From contig NC_091369.1 in NCBI RefSeq assembly GCF_038502225.1, positions 12,293,502 to 12,357,501 on the forward strand: a stretch of 64,000 nt of DNA, read 5' to 3'. Origin of the DNA: Cherax quadricarinatus (lineage: Eukaryota > Arthropoda > Malacostraca > Decapoda > Parastacidae). The translations under genes and the position numbers were made by a program. Shown one piece after another: positions 24,330-36,480 of this stretch; position 1 is the first letter of the stretch; each line of letters begins with the position of its first letter. A model generated the notes under the pieces. The model ran no database searches. It was given only the letters and a program-made list of their open reading frames with translations, and was not told the origin of the DNA.

Positions 24330-24395
24330 GTGAAGAGGCGGGGCAAGGAGCTGTGACTCGACCTCTGCAACCACAATTAGGTGAGTAGGTGAGTA
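24330..24395 (+). mobile_element. LINE 3' tail fragment (family with GTGAGTAC end)
   Basis: GAGGCGGGGCAAGGAGCTGT, GACTCGACC, CTGCAACC and AGGTGAGTAGGTGAGTAC, followed by (CA)n, are the reverse complement of the end of the LINE relic at 48873-49270. It is a short 5'-truncated copy. Confidence 0.6.
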
Positions 24396-24672
24396 CACAC
24401 ACACACAGGAGCCGTCCAGGAAATGACAGAAGGTGCTGTAAAACCTCCTCACGCCAGGGACACTGAAGGCTGCTCTCAATCACCTGTGGCCTTTCATTAG
24501 TGGGTTCTCCTGGCGTCTCAGCAGGTGTCGCTACTTTAGTAGACCAAGATACCTGAAGTCACCTGATGTCACCCTCACAGTACACGAGACATTATGTGGT
24601 GGTGGTGGTGGTGGTCGGGGCGAGGTGGTTGTTGTTGGTGGTGGTTAGTAGTAGTGGTCAGAGGCAGGGCGT

Positions 24673-24835
24673 CTACCTGGAGAATGTTCGGGGGTCAACG
24701 CCCCCGCGGCCTGGTCCATGACCAGGCCGCCTGATGGACCAAGGTCTGGTAAACTAGACTGTTACTTCTGACCATATGCATCCAAAGAACGAATCACAAC
24801 CTTGCTGATCTCCAGGTAAACTCCAGGTATACTGA
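24673..24835 (-). mobile_element. LINE family B 3' end, truncated copy 1
   Basis: Contains GGGGGTCAACGCCCCCGCGG and CCTGGTCCATGACCAGGCC. The minus strand encodes part of the C-terminus seen in the longer copy at 49690-50360. Only the last about 50 codons and the 3' end are present. Confidence 0.75.
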
Positions 24836-24944
24836 ACAGAGGGGACTTCCACACGCACCTTTTCCCCTGGTACAGTAAACCAGCGTGGAAAATTTTAAGC
24901 CGATCCCATGAGGCGTTCTCACGTTACAAACAAAAATTAGGATT

Positions 24945-25075
24945 CCAGGTTGAGGGACTGATTACCTCAAAATTTTCCTGATCTTCAACCATTTTCTGTA
25001 CTGAACTGAGGAAGCCGCTGGTTGGCGAAACGTTTCCACACTAAAGATACCCAAGTGTTGTAAAAGTATCTAATC
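24945..25075 (+). repeat. hammerhead-like repeat (core 25006-25034)
   Basis: The core reads CTGAGGA, then AGCCGCTGGTTGGC, then GAAACG. The stem is GCC/GGC-like and diverged. It is preceded by the family's GGGACTGATTACCTCAAA and followed by CTAAAGATACCCAAGTGTTG. Confidence 0.6.
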
Positions 25076-25080
25076 TATAT

Positions 25081-25538
25081 CTTTTCTGTTCTCTGAACCA
25101 TTTATCTTAACTGGGTAGTCCATTCGGGGATACCTGACAATACTTATTTGCAGCAGCGTGGTGGTGGTGGTGGAGAGAGAGAGCCAAGTGCTCTTCCACA
25201 CTCTAACTCTGTGACCTTGAATCAAGGTCATATACTCTGACCTTGAATTAAGGTCACGACTAATTCAGCACAATTTTTAGGTTTGTCTGAATGGGACAAA
25301 GAGAAACTCATCACAAAATTAAAACCCTGGTCAGCTGATTAAGACCCTGGTCAGCTGATTAAGACCCTCGTCAGCTGATCTCTTCTCACAAATAAATTAA
25401 TATAGATATGGTCGGTCAGAACTAATCAGACACAGACGTCAACAAAGATGGAATAACAAAAGTTACATGTGAGAGTCATGACCTGAAAGTGCAGACGAAG
25501 ATGAAGGGAAAATAATGGAGGAAGGTGATGACAGGTGG
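25081..25538. other. no gene recognised
   Basis: Contains short local duplications (ACTCTGACCTTGAAT twice near 25210-25245, and CTGGTCAGCTGATTAAGACC twice near 25325-25370). No coding or RNA feature is supported. Confidence 0.45.
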
Positions 25539-27470
25539 TGTTGGTGGTGGTGGTGGTGGTGGTGGTGGTGGTGGTGGTGGTGGTGGTGGTGGTGGTGGTG
25601 GTGGTGGCAGTAGTGGTAGTGGTGGTAGTGGTGGTAGTGGTGGTCGTAGTGGTAGTGGTCGTAGTGGTAGTGGTGGTCGTCGTAGTGGTGGTGGTGGCGG
25701 TAGTGGTGGTGGTGGTAGTGGTGGTGGTGGTGGTGGTAGTGGTGGTGGTAGTGGTGGTCGTCGTCGTAGTGGTGGTGGTGGTGGTAGTGGTGGTGGTGGT
25801 CGTCGTAGTGGTGTTGGTGGCGGTAGTGGTGGTGGTGGTAGTGGTCGTAGTGGTGGTAGTGGTGGTGGTGGTGGCGGTAGTGGTGGTGGTGGTTGTCGTA
25901 GTGGTGGTGGTGGCGGTAGTGGTAGTGGTCGTAGTGGTGGTGGTAGTGGTGATGGTGGTAGTGGTGGTGGTGGTTGTGGTGGTCGTCGAAGTGGTGGTGG
26001 CGATAGTGGTGGTGGTGGTAGTGGTCGTAGTGGTGGTGGTAGTAGTGGTGGTGGTGGTGGTGGTAGTGGTGATGGTAGTGGTGGTGGTGGTGGTGGTGGT
26101 AGTGGTGGTGGTGGTCGTAGTAGTGGTGGTGGTGGCGGTAGTGGTGGTGGTGGTGGTGGTAGTGGTCGTAGTGGTGGTGGTAGTAGTGCTAGTGGTGGGG
26201 GTGGTGGTGGTGGTAGTGGTGGTGGTAGTAGTGCTAGTGGTGGTGGTAGTGGTGGTGGTAGTGGTGGTGATAGTGGTGGTGGTAGTGGTGGTGGTGGTAG
26301 TGATGGTGGTGGTCGTCGTAGTGGTGGTGGCAGTAGTGATGGTGGTGGTAGTGGTCGTAGTGGTGGTGGTAGTGGTGGTGGTGGTGGTGGTGGTGGTAGT
26401 GGTGATGGTAGTGGTGGTGGTGGTGGTAGTGGTGGTGGTCGTCGTAGTAGTGGTGGTGGTGGCGGTAGTGGTGGTGGTGGTAGTGGTCGTAGTGGTGGTG
26501 GTAGTAGTGCTAGTGGTGGGGGTGGTGGTGGTGGTAGTGGTGGTGGTAGTAGTGCTAGTGGTGGTGGTAGTGGTGGTGGTAGTGGTGGTGGTAGTGGTGG
26601 TGATAGTGGTGGTGGTAGTGGTGGTGGTGGTGGTGGTAGTGATGGTGGTGGTCGTCGTAGTGGTGGTGGCGGTAGTGGTGGTGGTGGTAGTGGTGGTAGT
26701 GGTGGTGGTAGTGGTGGTGGTAGTGGTGGTAGTGGTGGTGGTAGTGGTGGTAGTGGTGGTGGTGGTGGTAGTGGTGGTGGTAGTGGTGGTGGTGTGGGTG
26801 GTGGTGGTGTAGGTGGTGGTGTGGGTGGTGGTGGTGTGGGTCGTGGTGTGGGTTGTGTGGGTGGTGGTGGTGGTGTGGGTGGTGTGGGTGGTGGTGTGGG
26901 GGTGGTGGTGGTGGTGTGGGTGGTGTGTGTAGTGGTGTGGGTGGTGGTGTGGGTGGTGGTGGTGTGGGTGGTGTGGGTAGTGGTGTGGGTGATGGTGTGG
27001 GTGGTGGTGTGGGTGGTGGTGTGGGTGGCGGTGGTGTGGGTGGTTGTGGTGAGGGTGGTGGTGGTGTGGGTGGTGGTGGTGTGGGTGGTGGTGGTGGTGT
27101 AGGTGGTGGTGGTATTGTGGGTGGTGGTGGTGGTGTAGGTGGTGGTGGTGGTGTGGGTGGTTGTTGTGGTGTAGGTAGTGGCGGTGTAGGTGGTGGTGGT
27201 GTGGGTGGTGGTGATGGTTTGGGTGGTGGTGGTGTGGGTGGTGGTGTGGGTGGTGGTGTACGTGGTGGTGGTGTGGGTGGTGGTGGTGGTGGTGTGGGTG
27301 GTGGTGGTTGTGGTGTGGGTGGTGGTGTAGGTGGTGGTGGTGTGGGTGGTGGTGTAGGTGGTGGTGGTGTGGGTGGTGGTGTTGGTGGTGGTGGTGGTGT
27401 GGGTGGTGGTGGTGGTGGTGTGGGTGGTGGTGGTTGTGGTGTGGGTGGTGGTGGTGTGGGTGGGGTTCAC
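25539..27470. repeat. GGT/AGT and GGTGTG G-rich array (1.9 kb)
   Basis: The first 1.25 kb is a run of GGT triplets with AGT, CGT and CGG interruptions. It contains a duplicated block with the GTAGTAGTGCTAGTGG word near 26183, 26232, 26500 and 26550. From about 26790 the pattern changes to GGTGGTGGTGTGGGTGGT. The strand is almost free of C, giving frames of glycine, valine or proline-threonine (up to 682 codons) with no independent coding evidence. Guanine runs on the plus strand make it a strong G-quadruplex candidate. Confidence 0.95.
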
Positions 27471-28305
27471 ACTGTGGTCGCAGCCAAGACTTCCGAAACC
27501 CATCATTGTAAAGCGTGAGCTCATTTAGGGCTCAGTTTTGAGGCCCTAAATCTTTATGGTGCCCATGGGATGGGAGGGAGGGGGAGAGAAAGAAGGGTAA
27601 AGGGGTGAAGGATGAAAGAAGAAAGTGAGGGATGGCGTAAAGGCAGGGAAACAGAGGAAGGAGGGAACATCTTTGTTGAATGCGCCAGCTACCTGTTGCG
27701 GACACTGGCAAAACTTTCAAGTAAATAATTACAGGAGTATTACAACCCAGGAGTCCAAATGGCCTGTTATCCTGGGTGTAAAGGGAGCAAAATAAACACA
27801 GCAGAAACGTTTTGACTTATATTATCCTTCAGAAATTTAGAACAGAAGTATGTACACTATATACACTATGTACAGTGATAGGTATTAGTGCACTCCACGG
27901 TAAGCAAGGCAGAATAGAAGCCACTAGAGAGCAGACCGTGCTTCAACCAGCTCTACAATGGGAATGACAAGGGCAGACAGGAGAGTGGTACCCACATAAC
28001 CTCTGCGATTGCCAAAACCATCTTCTTATTGGCTGGAACCTGGTTACTGGTTGAACGACGGGGCCCCATCGTCAACCCTCAGTTACCTGGTTCACGCCGA
28101 ATAAAGGTTACGTACTCTTTGCATGCCACAAGGAGTTATGAGGCGCCTGGATATAACTGTCGCTACCCTCACTAAACAGCCTTCTATGCTATCTTTGGGC
28201 TTTCTAATTACTCTCAACACGATCAATATGATGGAATTTGACAGGAGACAGCATTTGTTCCTCCTCTCCTGTCGTCAAGATTATCCGCACCTCATCTTAC
28301 CTAGA
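27471..28305. other. no gene recognised
   Basis: Includes purine-rich DNA (27560-27670) and a mixed stretch at 27780-28130 that might be a decayed transposon. There is no frame with a known domain and no second copy in the window to define a boundary. Confidence 0.4.
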
Positions 28306-28500
28306 GTATTCCTGGAGGGGGGGTTCGGGGGGTCAACGTCCCCGCGGCCTGGTCCGTGACCAGGCCTCGCGGTGGATCAGGGCCTGGTCAACCAGGCTGT
28401 TACTGTTGGCCACACGTAAACCAACGTACGAGCCATAGCCCGGCTAGTCAGGTACTGACTTTAGGTGCCTGTCCAGCGCCTTCTTGAAGACAGCCATACT
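28306..28500 (-). mobile_element. LINE family B 3' end, truncated copy 2
   Basis: GGGGGGTCAACGTCCCCGCG, GGTCCGTGACCAGGCC and GACTTTAGGTGCCTGTCCAG occur in the same order as in the copies at 44458 and 45606. The minus strand reads the C-terminal residues of the LINE. It then runs into a TTCCAGACTATGG word that belongs to the hammerhead-bearing repeats. Confidence 0.75.
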
Positions 28501-28885
28501 GTTGCTTCAGCTTCACATTGTTCCAGACTATGGAGAAAAATTCTTTTCCAGGCTGAAGGACTGACCACCTTAAAACTACGTCTTCAGGGGTTGCTGTGTA
28601 ACTATCATACAGAAAAAGCCATCAGCACAGTGTTTGTATTGCTTGTTAAACAGAAAACAAATGATCAATGGATACTTAAATCCTCTAATAAACTGTAAAA
28701 ATATACCATCAACTACTACCCCTGGTAATTCCTAATTATCGCTTATTCTTTGGGGTCTGTCGACGGCCTTTTTCAAATTAACGAAAGCTCAGATCTCTGC
28801 CTGACTAGCAATGTAAAACAGGCGTAGGAGAGACTTATTTGTCAGAAATACTCTGAAAAACTATAGGCTTTCTGCATACCTGGCG

Positions 28886-28960
28886 TAAACCTGGAGAGGG
28901 TTTCGGGGATCAACGCCCCCCACGGCCCGGTCTGTGACCAGGCCGTGGGGGGCGTTGATC
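28886..28960 (-). mobile_element. LINE family B 3' end with foldback
   Basis: A very short copy. Its first 20 bp of conserved sequence (28908-28927) are repeated in perfect inverted orientation at 28941-28960 around a 13-bp loop. A template switch during reverse transcription, or a later inversion, would explain this. Confidence 0.7.
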
Positions 28961-29061
28961 ATGCTGACATATTTATTATTATTATTATTATCAGACGATG
29001 TTCAAGCACTAGTCTTATCTAATGTTTCGAACTTAAGTGGTAAGAGTATAAGTCCACTACT

Positions 29062-29170
29062 CTTGCAGAAAGTACAGCATAGGGCCAGAGAAGTGGCTTA
29101 TATACTGTAGTCAGGTGAGTGGAAGCAGGAGGAGCGGGATCACAGTGGAACCATCCACTAGTGTAAATGG
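29062..29170. repeat. dispersed repeat, paired with 24008-24110
   Basis: See the shared words listed for 24008-24110. Part of the unit (GGCCCTATGCTGTACTTTCT) returns inverted at 29239-29258, so a small foldback surrounds 29070-29258. Confidence 0.6.
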
Positions 29171-29344
29171 GATCTTGATACAAAAAATTCTTAACACTTG
29201 TCCAACCTTTGGACGAAGACCTGCTTACATTTCTCTGGCCCTATGCTGTACTTTCTACAAGAGTGATGGACTGAACACATCGATTCCAGGCTGAGGGACT
29301 GATTACCTCAAATTCCTTCACTCTTTACACCTTTCTGCTCTGTA

Positions 29345-29385
29345 TTGGACTGATGAAGCCACTGTGTGGTGAAACGTTTCTTCAC
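29345..29385 (+). ncRNA. hammerhead-ribozyme-like motif, best core match
   Basis: CTGATGA (29350-29356), then a hairpin GCCAC-TGT-GTGGT, then GAAACG match the universally conserved hammerhead core (CUGANGA, stem II, GAAA) in order and spacing. The next bases (ACGTTTC) give only a very short self-complementary stem III, as in minimal hammerheads of Penelope-like elements that act as dimers. The parent repeat runs from about 29283 (GGCTGAGGGACTGATTACCT) to 29420. Catalysis is not shown by the sequence; stem I pairing is weak. Confidence 0.5.
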
Positions 29386-29424
29386 TAAAGATTCTCATAT
29401 GTTGTATTAGTGCCTCAATCTTCG

Positions 29425-29500
29425 ACTTGTAAATGATCCATGTTGGACCGAAACGTCGCTGTAAGCTTCTCTCTCCTATGTACGGGCTATTTGTGTACTC
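29425..29500 (+). repeat. second hammerhead-like repeat subfamily
   Basis: ATGATCCATGTTGGACCGAAACGTCG has a hairpin close to GATCCA/TGGACC directly followed by GAAACGTC, the same arrangement as the main family but with a different stem and tail. It lies only about 45 bp after the previous motif. Confidence 0.45.
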
Positions 29501-30185
29501 TTCAATGTAATGAAGAAAATTAGAGTACATCTTCTATTCTGACAAAGACAAGTCAACACAGCTGTCCGTCTTGTTGACACCAACAACAGTCCTCATACGG
29601 TGACTCTCTAACCAAATATCTCTTCCTCCTCATAGACTCTTCTTGAATTTGCTTTTATACAAAAGATCCCTGTGTATCTTACCCTGGGTTTTATTCATGC
29701 CCAGGCTTGCCTCTCTCTCAGTACATTACCAAATCTTCTACTCTTCAGAACACGAACGACTTTACCTGACTTTGGCTGTCTCCTCACCTCCCACTTATAA
29801 GAAACTCCATCGACAGATTTGCTGGCAACCTTTATAGATGTTACGATTATTACTTAAGCTTGCTCAGCACCTTGGTTATATCTACAAAAACTATTGATCA
29901 AAATTATTAAATATTATATGTAAGCAATATAAAATGATTGCATTTTGCGATTAGCTTTGGTGTGTACAAAATTACCATCAGGACGAATTCCAGGACGTTC
30001 TGACAAACTAGCGTACTGATTATCATCCTAATCACTGATTAGGATTATAAACAGAATACGACTCAAACACCACCATGAAAAGAGCCCAGTATCGCGTTAA
30101 TCCATTACATAAATGGTATACAATACCGACAAGGAGATAAGTAAAACCTACGTACAACGAACCTCGGGAGGTGAACACGTAACAG
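29500..30185. other. no gene recognised
   Basis: AT-rich DNA with a few 60-70 codon frames that lack motifs. The word GGTATACAATACCGAC at 30115-30130 belongs to the hammerhead-bearing repeat that follows. Confidence 0.45.
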
Positions 30186-30186
30186 C

Positions 30187-30365
30187 GCTGAGGGAGTGAC
30201 CACCTCAAACTAACTTACTTTTCCAGGCTAAGACACTGTTGAGCAACTCCTGTCTACCTCTACACGACTTTTCCTGTTATTTCTGTATTTCAACTGAAGA
30301 AGCCTGCTGAGAAGGCGAAACATCTCGCTAATAAAAATATCAAACTGTTGCTCATGTGTCTTATT
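30187..30365 (+). repeat. hammerhead-like repeat (core 30294-30324)
   Basis: CTGAAGA, then GCCTGCTGAGAAGGC, then GAAACA. The outer stem pairs GCCT with AGGC. It is preceded by GGGAGTGACCACCTCAAAC and followed by CTAATAAAAATATC and CTGTTGCTCATGTGTCTTAT, the family's 3' signature. Confidence 0.65.
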
Positions 30366-31843
30366 CATCTATGTGTAAATTCGTTGATATCGGGATTTTA
30401 TTTTTCAATCCTGTACATTGTATCGCAGTGTCTTGAGCCTGACGAAGGACTCTTGCTTCAGGGAATTCAATCTAACCTCTTCTTCATTGCATCAGACTTC
30501 ATTACCGCTCATTCCCCAGGTGCTATAAGACCCCCTACGGGCTTAGCGCTACCGCATTAATATAATTTATTTCCGTGTAATACACTCCGTGGTCTCTTTA
30601 CCCTTTCCACCCGGGACCGTATCCTCGGCTGTCCCGAAGTGTCTCAATACCAGTATAGTCAGTAATGTGTGTGTTATTACGGCCCACAGCGGATATCCCT
30701 AACGACATGATCCAGCCATCTCACGTCGTCCATCATGTGTGTTGTTGTCGTGTTTACGTCCTCTCTTTGTTGGTGTTTTTCATTTTTTTGCGCGTCGTTC
30801 TGACGTCTTTATACCTCGACGGGCTGTAACATAACCTTTCATGCATCATTGATAATTGCAGCATAGCTGGGAGAGGAGGGAAGACGGGAGGGGAGGGATA
30901 TCGGTAGGGAAGGGGAGACAGGAGGGGAAGAAGGGGGCGTGTAATTCTCCAGTTGGGGAAGGTGGGGGAGAAAATATGGTGTGGTAGTCAGGACTGGGAG
31001 CTTTAAATAAACTAGGAAACACCCGCAGTGTACGACTGCTCTGTTTCAATGGAAGTAAGTCAGTCTGACTTTTTTGGGGTTATCCTAGGTTCTCTACACA
31101 TATGCTACTATGTATGATAATCTATGTAACTGTATTTGTGTATACTTGAATAAACTTATTTATATGTGCTGGTGAAATGGAAACAAAAGCTAGCTATGTT
31201 TTCCCTGCCATATTCCATCACACACGATGAGTTTCATACATGAAGTAATGAGATGTGTTAGCCTGAGCTGAGCGACTTCGGTATAGCGATGAGTTGTGTT
31301 CATGTGCTGGAGCTGGGATGAAGGTTTTATTCGAGTTATTAACCCGAGAAAAGAGTTCTGGGTATAGAGGTCTGTTGATGTTTACATTTTTGAGCGTCGC
31401 ATGCATACGAGACGCACTAGCGGATGGATAAATCCAGGACACACTTGAAGCTTCCAAGGCTTCTCTAATACACAGAGTAAGTTTAATGTCTCCCTGGAAT
31501 GACTATCATGTTACATAAACATTACCAAACTGAAGTAAGGTACATCTGCAAATAAGAAAAAAAGCCTGAATTAGGGATCCCTGTGTTTATTCATAAAACT
31601 GTTCTGCTCATGACAGATGTAACAGAAGAAATAACAGACGCTCAAAGACCGGAAAATCTTAGCATTACAGATTATAAATATTTTAGGCTATAAATCTGAC
31701 AAGGACTGGGAGGGGGAAGGACTGGAGTAGGACAGATCAATAAAAGAAGACTGCAGCTGTATAGGAAGATGATGGGTAAGAAACAATAAGTGACCTAGCC
31801 ACTTTGGCTAGATTTGTTCGATTCCGAAACATGTGGAGACGAA
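30366..31843. other. no gene recognised
   Basis: Mixed DNA. Near 30525-30560 it holds CCCCCTACGGGCTTAGCGCT, a fragment of repeat family C in inverse orientation. Near 31100-31160 it holds a GTATACTTGAATAAACTTAT word resembling a retroelement 3' end. The open frames are short and have no motifs. Confidence 0.45.
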
Positions 31844-33090
31844 GGTCACGACATGGAATATGACAGAGAAACCTATCCTGTGTGATGGAACATGACAGAG
31901 AAACCTATCCTGTGTGATGGAACATGACAGAGAAACCTATCCTGTGTGATGGAACATGACAGGGAAACCTATCCTATGTGATGGAACATGACAGAGAAAC
32001 CTATCCTGTGTGATGGAACATGACAGAGAAACCTATCCTGTGTGATGGAACATGACAGGGAAACCTATCCTGTGTGATGGAACATGACAGAGAAACCTAT
32101 CCTGTGTGATGGAACATGACAGAGAAACCTATCCTGTGTGATGGAACATGACAGGGAAACCTATCCTATGTGATGGAACATGACAGGGAAACCTATCCTG
32201 TGTGATGGAACATGACAGAGAAACCTATCCTGTGTGATGGAACATGACAGGGAAACCTATCCTGTGTGATGGAACATGACAGAGAAACCTATCCTGTGTG
32301 ATGGAACATGACAGAGAAACCTATCCTGTGTGATGGAACATGACAGGGAAACCTATCCTGTGTGATGGAACATGACAGAGAAACCTATCCTGTGTGATGG
32401 AACATGACAGAGAAACCTATCCTGTGTGATGGAACATGACAGAGAAACCTATCCTGTGTGATGGAACATGACAGGGAAACCTATCCTGTGTGATGGAACA
32501 TGACAGAGAAACCTATCCTGTGTGATGGAACATGACAGAGAAACCTATCCTGTGTGATGGAACATGACAGAGAAACCTATCCTGTGTGATGGAACATGAC
32601 AGGGAAACCTATCCTATGTGATGGAACATGACAGGGAAACCTATCCTGTGTGATGGAACATGACAGAGAAACCTATCCTGTGTGATGGAACATGACAGGG
32701 AAACCTATCCTGTGTGATGGAACATGACAGAGAAACCTATCCTGTGTGATGGAACATGACAGAGAAACCTATCCTGTGTGATGGAACATGACAGAGAAAC
32801 CTATCCTGTGTGATGGAACATGACAGGGAAACCTATCCTGTGTGATGGAACATGACAGAGAAACCTATCCTGTGTGATGGAACATGACAGGGAAACCTAT
32901 CCTATGTGATGGAACATGACAGGGAAACCTATCCTGTGTGATGGAACATGACAGGGAAACCTATCCTGTGTGATGGAATATGACAGGGATACCCATCCTG
33001 TGTGACAGAATATGACAGGGAAACCCATCCTGTGTGACAGAATATGACAGGGAAACCCATCCTGTGTGATGGAATATGACAGGGAAACCC
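31844..33090. repeat. 32-bp minisatellite (about 38 copies)
   Basis: The unit reads TGTGATGGAACATGACAGAG followed by AAACCTATCCTG. Units differ mainly at two sites (CAGAG or CAGGG; CTGTG or CTATG), and these variants recur in a patterned order that suggests block duplications. The last five units, after 32970, are diverged (GAATATGACAGGG, CCCATCC). Confidence 0.94.
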
Positions 33091-33109
33091 ATCCTGCATT
33101 TTTTCTCTT

Positions 33110-33235
33110 CCTACCTTCAGGTTTAATCCAGGTGAAGACTAGTCCAGTTCCTAGAATCAAGAGCCCCTCACTGTTATCAGGAAACCTGGGTCCAGCCTTG
33201 GGCGAGTCGAGTTGAATTGGAAAATCTCCCAACAT
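33110..33235. repeat. dispersed repeat family C, copy 3
   Basis: Holds AGTTCCTAGAATCAAGAGCC and CCTCACTGTTATCAGGAAAC, the 3' part of the family C consensus. It follows directly on the 32-bp array. Confidence 0.5.
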
Positions 33236-33239
33236 CTGC

Positions 33240-33395
33240 TTCTGTTCACCTAGCAGTAAGTAGGTACTCTCCTTGCATCTACCACTCTTGCTAACCTAGC
33301 AGTAAGTAGGTACTCTCCTTGCATCTACCACTCTTGCTAACCTAGCAGTAAGTAGGTACTCTCCTTGCATCTACTACTCTTGCTAACATAAGAGT
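33240..33395. repeat. 46-bp tandem triplication from a SINE body
   Basis: CACCTAGCAGTAAGTAGGTA and CTCTCCTTGCATCTACYACT repeat three times with 46-bp spacing. CACCTAGCAGTAAGTAGGTA also occurs in the SINE body at about 17685, so the array seems to have grown out of a SINE fragment. Confidence 0.75.
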
Positions 33396-33599
33396 AGGCA
33401 GGTACCTGGGTTTGCACACTGGAGAGGACCTGAGGACCGCAGTGGAAATAAGCAACACTGCTTGGCTCTCCTGGGTTACCCTGGGTTAATTATTAACCCA
33501 CCGTTGATAACTCAAAGAATGATATCTACTAATGCAACTGGTTGCTGCTGTTGTTGTTGATGGTTTAACGGTGCAATTGCAACCGGTCAGCATCATTAT

Positions 33600-33770
33600 T
33601 ATTATAACCAAGGGGGAAGCGCTAAACCCAGAGGATTATACAGCGCCTGGGGGGGGTGGAAGGCATTCAGGCTTAATTCGGGGAACTGGAGCACAGATCC
33701 AATTCCCTAAATCAAGAGCCCCTCACCAACATCAAAGAACCTTTCTTGAGGGGAACTGGTTAGCAAGGTG
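33600..33770. repeat. dispersed repeat family C, copy 4 (most complete)
   Basis: Reads GGGGGAAGCGCTAAACCCAG, then GGAAGGCATTCAGGCTTAAT, then CCAATTCCCTAAATCAAGAG and CCCCTCACCAACATCAA. This copy shows all segments that other copies carry in part. Confidence 0.6.
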
Positions 33771-34039
33771 ATAGAGGGGAAAAACAGAAAGAGAACGGAG
33801 GGGAAACTTATTACAGAAAACGAGAGTACGTTAACGGGAAACTGCAGAAAAACAAAAGTAAACGGAGATTTGTCGCAGATTTACTCCCATAGGCTTTCCA
33901 TATAAGCTTAAATTTTTAACAATGGCTTTACATAGTATATTATGTAGAATTTAATCTACGATAAGTCTGCTCGAAATACCTCGCCATAATAGTGGCTATC
34001 TTTGTACCAGTCAAGTTATGAAATGTAAACACACCACAT

Positions 34040-34600
<561 letters not shown>

Positions 34601-34744
34601 ATATAAAAATAAGGAAGAGGAGACCGAAGAGGGTGAGGTTCATGATGATGATGACGATGATTTCGTCCGAATTGTTAACCCGGAGGGTTAGTAACCCAGG
34701 ATAACCCTTCCTAAAAAAAACCACTGTCATCAGACTGTTTTATA

Positions 34745-34945
34745 TCAATTGTGGCCCTGTAATACTCTTGCCCCAGGATGCGACCCACACCAGTCGACTA
34801 ACATCCAGGTACCTACTGACTGTTAGGCGAACAATGGCAGCAGGTGTAAGGAAACATGCCTAGCGTTCCCACGCGTCCGGGACTTGAACCTCAGTCGAGT
34901 GTATGAGCTAATGCTGCTACCAACTGAGCCACATCGTTGACTAAT
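34745..34945 (-). mobile_element. tRNA-derived SINE, minus copy
   Basis: On the minus strand the A box TGGCTCAGTTGGTAG (34918-34932) and B box GGTTCAAGTCCC (34879-34890) are intact. The body shares GTCGACTGGTGTGGGTCGCA with the copy at 17571. The tail region reaches toward 34700. Confidence 0.8.
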
Positions 34946-35336
34946 GATGGTAATCTCTCTCCCTCTCTCCCTTAATGTATTCAACTAGAAGCCAAGAGGA
35001 ATTATAGGGTCATTAGCGTGCGTCACTGTTCCCACCTTTTCTTCACACACCTCCCCTTTACTACCACCGCCTCCTCTCCTCTCCATCCCCATTACCACCT
35101 CCGTTTCTTGTCCCCACAATTCTCCCTTTACCCCCTCCGCCTCCCCTCACAATAAGAGAGGGGGCCCAGGAGTCGTCACACGTGTTAACTCCTCTTAAAT
35201 GATCACCCGTCACCTCCCGTCACAGAAGAGGAAGAATGTGTATGGCTGAGAAAGATGGAGATGGATGGAATAATGCTGAGGGGGAATGATGAACGGGAGG
35301 TAAGGATAAGGAATATTTTTTTCCTATTCACATTAG

Positions 35337-35475
35337 CAACCCAGGTGGGTTACTAATCCAGGATAACCTAAGAATTATGGCTTATTTCCACTAGGGTTCT
35401 TAGGTCAGTCCCCTAGGATGCTACCTACAACATTCTACTAACTCCTAAGTATCTATTTAAGTGCTTGACTGAGTT
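35337..35475 (-). mobile_element. SINE body fragment
   Basis: Holds words from the SINE body in reverse order (CCTAGGATGCTACCTACAAC, then CTACTAACTCCTAAGTA), without a recognisable tRNA head. It is preceded by CAGGTGGGTTACTAATCCAG, a word also present near 34690. Confidence 0.5.
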
Positions 35476-35529
35476 TATATCAGCTGTGAAAGTTCTCTGT
35501 AGATTTTCCAGCACAGGAATTTCTCCTGC

Positions 35530-36480
35530 CTTGAAAGGGGTCGTTAGTACACAGCAATATTCTAACCTTGAAAGGGGTCGTTAGTACACAGCAATATTTT
35601 AACCTTGAAAGGGGTCGTTAGTACACAGCAATATTCTAACCTTGAAAGGGGTCGTTAGTACTTAGCAATATTTTAACCTTGAAAGGGGTCGTTAGTACAC
35701 AGCAATATTCTAACCTTGAAAGGGGTCGTTAGTACACAGCAATATTCTAACCTTGAAAGGGGTCGTTAGTACTTAGCAATATTTTAACCTTGAAAGGGGT
35801 CGTTAGTACACAGCAATATTCTAACCTTAAAAGGGGTCGTTAGTACACAGCAATATTTTAACCTTGAAAGGGGTCGTTAGTACACAGCAATATTTTAACC
35901 TTGAAAGGGGTCGTTAGTACACAGCAATATTTTAACCTTGAAAGGGGTCGTTAGTACACAGCAATATTTTAACCTTGGAAGGGGTCGTTAGTACACAGCA
36001 ATATTTTAACCTTGAAAGGAGTCGTTAGTACACAGCAATATTTTAACCTTGAAAGGGGTCGTTAGTACACAGCAATATTTTAACCTTGAAAGGGGTCGTT
36101 AGTACACAGCAATATTCTAACCTTGAAAGGGGTCGTTAGTACACAGCAATATTCTAACCTTGAAAGGGGTCTTAGTACACAGAAGGGGTCGTTAGTACAC
36201 AGCAATATTTTAACCTTGAAAGGGGTCGTTAGTACACAGCAATATTTTAACCTTGAAAGGGGTCGTTAGTACACAGCAATATTCTAACCTTGAAAGAGGT
36301 CGTTAGTACACAGCAATATTTTAACCTTGGAAGGGGTCGTTAGTACACAGCAATATTTTAACCTTGAAAGGAGTCGTTAGTACACAGCAATATTTTAACC
36401 TTGAAAGGGGTCGTTAGTACACAGCAATATTTTAACCTTGAAAGGGGTCGTTAGTACACAGCAATATTCTAACCTTGAAA
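35530..36480 (-). repeat. 37-bp minisatellite derived from LINE coding sequence (about 26 copies)
   Basis: The unit reads AACCTTGAAAGGGGTCGTTA followed by GTACACAGCAATATTCT. Translated on the minus strand, a unit gives EYCCVLTTPFK. This matches the reverse-transcriptase C-terminal segment of LINE family B (GYCSVLTAPF in the copy at 50101-50355). The array abuts such a LINE fragment at 36481. A 14-bp truncated unit lies near 36172. Confidence 0.88.

Noticed and set aside
25476..27524. Proline-threonine-rich 682-codon protein, and glycine or valine polymers on the other strand
   Set aside because: All are translations of a GGT array. Composition alone explains the open frames.
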